From the NCBI GenBank assembly GCA_026396375.1, contig JAPLWW010000102.1, positions 1 through 5,872 on the forward strand: a stretch of 5,872 nt of DNA, given 5' to 3'. A model generated the notes under the pieces. The model did not search any database, was not told the DNA's origin, and worked only from the letters and a program-made list of their open reading frames with translations. Every line of letters starts with the position of its first letter. Positions within the stretch are counted from its first letter, which is position 1. This DNA is from Microcaldota archaeon. Its GTDB lineage: Archaea > Micrarchaeota > Micrarchaeia > Anstonellales > J096. This document shows positions 4,604 through 5,872 of the stretch, piece after piece. The position numbers and the translations under genes were made by a program.

Positions 4604-5262
4604 TAGGCAAAACCCATTATTATGGAAACCCGTTCATAGGAATATTCGCAAAGGCGAACGACTCCTTTGCCTTTGTCCCAAAAGGGTGCAGCCCGGCATT
4701 CCTCGATGCCTTGAAGGAGCATCTGGGAGTTGAGCTGATAGAGACAACGATAAACAGCAGCAACCTTATCGGGATTTACATGGCAGTCAGCAAGGAATTC
4801 GTGTTTTTGCCGGAAATAGCGGGCAAGGCGGAACTGGAGGAGATCAGGCAGAGCGGGCTTGAGGTCATTGTGACCGGGGAAAGGCACAATGCCTGGGGGA
4901 ACAACCTTGCGATAAACTCCAAGGGAGGGATAATCAACAAGGACATGAACCCCAACATAATAAGGTATCTGGAAAACATAACAGGGATAGAGATAATTCC
5001 GATGGAGCTTGAGAATTACAACACCATAGGCTCTGTTGTTTTGGCAACCGAGAGGGGATTTGCCCTAAAGAACAACGCGACAGAGGAAGAGATAAAAGAA
5101 ATAGAGTCGATCCTCAAGGTGAAGGGAGGGATTGCGACTGCAAACATGGGAAACGTGTTCATTTCAGCATGCGCCCTGGCAAACTCAAGAGGCCTTGTCA
5201 TAGGGGACATGACAACAGGGATAGAGCTTGCAAGGCTGCAGGATTCGCTGAATCTTTTGTAG
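4600..5262 (+). CDS. eif6: Translation initiation factor aIF6
   Basis: A 220-residue protein, standard length for the family, which forms a five-fold pseudosymmetric pentein ring. aIF6 binds the 50S subunit and prevents premature joining with the 30S; it also acts in late 50S assembly. Recognisable segments are NPFIGIFAKAND (10-21), WGNNLAINSKGGIINKDM (99-116), TIGSVVLATERGFALKNNAT (142-161), and the C-terminal block ANMGNVFISACALANSRG (181-198) plus GDMTTGIEL (202-210), whose TTGxE(L) is typical. Its ATG overlaps the rpl31e stop, so translational coupling is likely; no strong separate ribosome binding site is visible. The neighbourhood L39e-L31e-aIF6-LX-prefoldin is the conserved archaeal order, here with one tRNA-binding gene inserted after aIF6. 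Confidence 0.97.
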   Translation: MIGKTHYYGNPFIGIFAKANDSFAFVPKGCSPAFLDALKEHLGVELIETTINSSNLIGIYMAVSKEFVFLPEIAGKAELEEIRQSGLEVIVTGERHNAWGNNLAINSKGGIINKDMNPNIIRYLENITGIEIIPMELENYNTIGSVVLATERGFALKNNATEEEIKEIESILKVKGGIATANMGNVFISACALANSRGLVIGDMTTGIELARLQDSLNLL

Positions 5263-5266
5263 GTGA
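5261..5266 (+). promoter_or_regulatory. Ribosome binding site of the tRNA-binding-domain gene
   Basis: AGGTGA overlaps the TAG stop of the aIF6 gene (5260-5262) and precedes ATG 5271 by four bases. It supports this ATG over the in-frame upstream ATG at 5169, which lies inside the aIF6 gene. Confidence 0.6.
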
Positions 5267-5270
5267 AAAC

Positions 5271-5594
5271 ATGATAAGCTATGAGGATTTTTCAAAGCTG
5301 GATATGAGGATAGGGACTGTATTGACTGCGGAAGAGGTTCCAAGAAGCGACAAGCTTATCAAATTGACAATGGATTTCGGGACTGAGCAGAGAACCCTTA
5401 TGGCAGGGATAAAGAAATGGTACGCCCCTGAGGCGCTGGTTGGGAGGCAGATAGCAATCCTTTTTAACCTTGAGCCCAGAAAAGTATTTGGAATTGACAG
5501 CCAGGGAATGATACTCGCAGCGGAGGATTCTGCGGGAAATGTCTCTGTATTGGGTGTCGACAAGAAGATGGAAAACGGAGCAATGGTGAAATAG
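5271..5594 (+). CDS. Free-standing MetRS C-terminal-type tRNA-binding (OB-fold) protein
   Basis: A 107-residue single-domain protein. The segments DFSKLDMRIGTV (6-17), SDKLIKLTMDFG (26-37), GIKKWYAPEALVGRQ (46-60), NLEPRKVFGIDSQGM (66-80) and LAAED (82-86) follow the C-terminal domain of methionyl-tRNA synthetase (MetRS beta), an EMAPII/Arc1p-type OB-fold that binds tRNA nonspecifically. In archaea this domain is fused to MetRS or encoded separately and then associates with it; this is the separate form. The bacterial chaperone CsaA is a distant relative, but the NLEPRK and SQGM motifs favour the MetRS type. It would raise tRNA affinity of MetRS or another synthetase; the partner is inferred. 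The start is set by AGGTGA at 5261. The TAG is followed immediately by the ATG of the LX gene. Confidence 0.9.
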   Translation: MISYEDFSKLDMRIGTVLTAEEVPRSDKLIKLTMDFGTEQRTLMAGIKKWYAPEALVGRQIAILFNLEPRKVFGIDSQGMILAAEDSAGNVSVLGVDKKMENGAMVK

Positions 5595-5771
5595 ATGAAA
5601 TTCAAGATAACAGGATCAATAAACTTGGGAGATGAAGGCAAAAGGAGCTTCGAGAAGGAAATCGAGGCGAAAAGCGAGAACCATGCAAAGCACCTGCTGT
5701 TTGCGTTTTTCGGGTCAAACAACGGGCTTCCTAGAGCCAAGGTAAAGATAGATGCCGTTTCCAAGGTGTAA
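5595..5771 (+). CDS. rplX: Large-subunit ribosomal protein LX (eL20/L18Ae family)
   Basis: A 58-residue protein. FKITGSINLG (3-12), FEKEIEAKSENHAKHLLFAFFGSN (within 19-42) and the final strand AKVKIDAVSKV (48-58) match archaeal LX, with the typical 'F.kei.AksE.hA.e.ly..~GS....R..i.I..v' pattern. LX is the archaeal half-length version of eukaryotic eL20 (older name L18a) and belongs to the 50S subunit; it is absent from bacteria. It starts directly after the stop of the tRNA-binding gene, with GGTG (5585-5588) in the end of that gene serving as ribosome binding site. Its position between aIF6 and prefoldin alpha is the conserved archaeal order. A Leu-Pro (LPRAK) stands where many homologues have a basic His/Arg stretch. 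Confidence 0.93.
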   Translation: MKFKITGSINLGDEGKRSFEKEIEAKSENHAKHLLFAFFGSNNGLPRAKVKIDAVSKV

Positions 5772-5773
5772 TC

Positions 5774-5872
5774 ATGGAAGAAGACGAAAGAAGGATGGCC
5801 ATGGAGGAAAAGGCAAGGTTCCTTGACTCAAGATTGAGGATGCTGAGGGAAAACCTCGAAAGGACAGCCCAG
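5774..5872 (+). CDS. pfdA: Prefoldin alpha subunit, N-terminal part (3' partial)
   Basis: Only the first 33 residues are in the window and the frame runs off the right edge. They form a strongly charged helix with leucines at heptad-like spacing (ARFLDSRLRMLRENLE, 14-29), as expected for the N-terminal coiled coil of prefoldin alpha (GimC). Prefoldin is a hexamer that captures unfolded proteins and passes them to the thermosome. The sequence alone would not identify it, since many coiled coils look similar; the call leans on position, because pfdA follows LX in many archaeal genomes. ATG 5774 lies two bases after the LX stop and GGTG (5765-5768) inside the end of LX can serve as ribosome binding site. 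The start could also be ATG 5795 or 5801, but ATG 5774 best fits the GGTG spacing. Confidence 0.75.
   Translation, partial: MEEDERRMAMEEKARFLDSRLRMLRENLERTAQ

Noticed and set aside
4368..4887. Minus-strand open frames opposite rpl31e and the aIF6 gene
   Set aside because: They mirror the Lys/Glu-rich tail (Ser/Phe/Pro repeats) and overlap secure genes.

Overview
The window is archaeal. Its right half carries a conserved archaeal translation cluster: rps19e, a PDCD5-like DNA-binding protein, rpl39e, rpl31e, aIF6, a free-standing MetRS-type tRNA-binding domain, rplX/L18Ae, and the start of the prefoldin alpha subunit. L39e, L31e, LX, aIF6 and GimC-type prefoldin are archaeal/eukaryotic families. 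The control signals are archaeal too: AT-rich TATA-like boxes and GGTGA ribosome binding sites. The exact lineage cannot be fixed from this window. A DPANN-type archaeon is a plausible guess, based on the compact layout and shortened PDCD5, but it is not demonstrated.

Layout. At 1-297 (+) is the 3' end of a probable family 2 glycosyltransferase. It converges on a minus-strand block: an NTP_transf_5-type nucleotidyltransferase (350-1345), a C-terminally truncated short-chain dehydrogenase (1410-1985), and a possible 35-residue ORF coupled to it (1982-2089). After about 180 bases with no supported gene comes a second minus-strand unit. In transcription order this is a two-helix membrane protein with a bacterial-type PH domain (2687-3166), then a tRNA-splicing-endonuclease-like protein (2271-2690), joined by an ATGA overlap. 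A roughly 110-base divergent promoter region (3167-3279) separates this from the plus-strand operon, which runs from 3280 past the right edge.

The plus-strand genes overlap or nearly touch, and most use a GGTG(A) motif lying in the end of the preceding gene. They supply ribosomal proteins, a 50S anti-association/assembly factor, a tRNA-binding module and a chaperonin partner, as expected of a growth-linked translation and protein-folding operon. The minus-strand transcription units instead look leaderless: three have a TATA-like octamer centred 26.5 bases before the chosen ATG.

The most notable points are: (1) the EndA-like protein keeps the catalytic Tyr and Lys positions but has Arg where the catalytic His should be; (2) arginine codon use changes sharply near position 2270, with almost only AGA/AGG to the right and frequent CGN to the left, so the cell-surface-type genes look like an accessory block next to core genes; (3) the dehydrogenase stops just after its active site; (4) L31e has a Lys/Glu-rich tail of about 55 residues. 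I see no CRISPR array, rRNA, tRNA, insertion sequence or recognisable new defence system.
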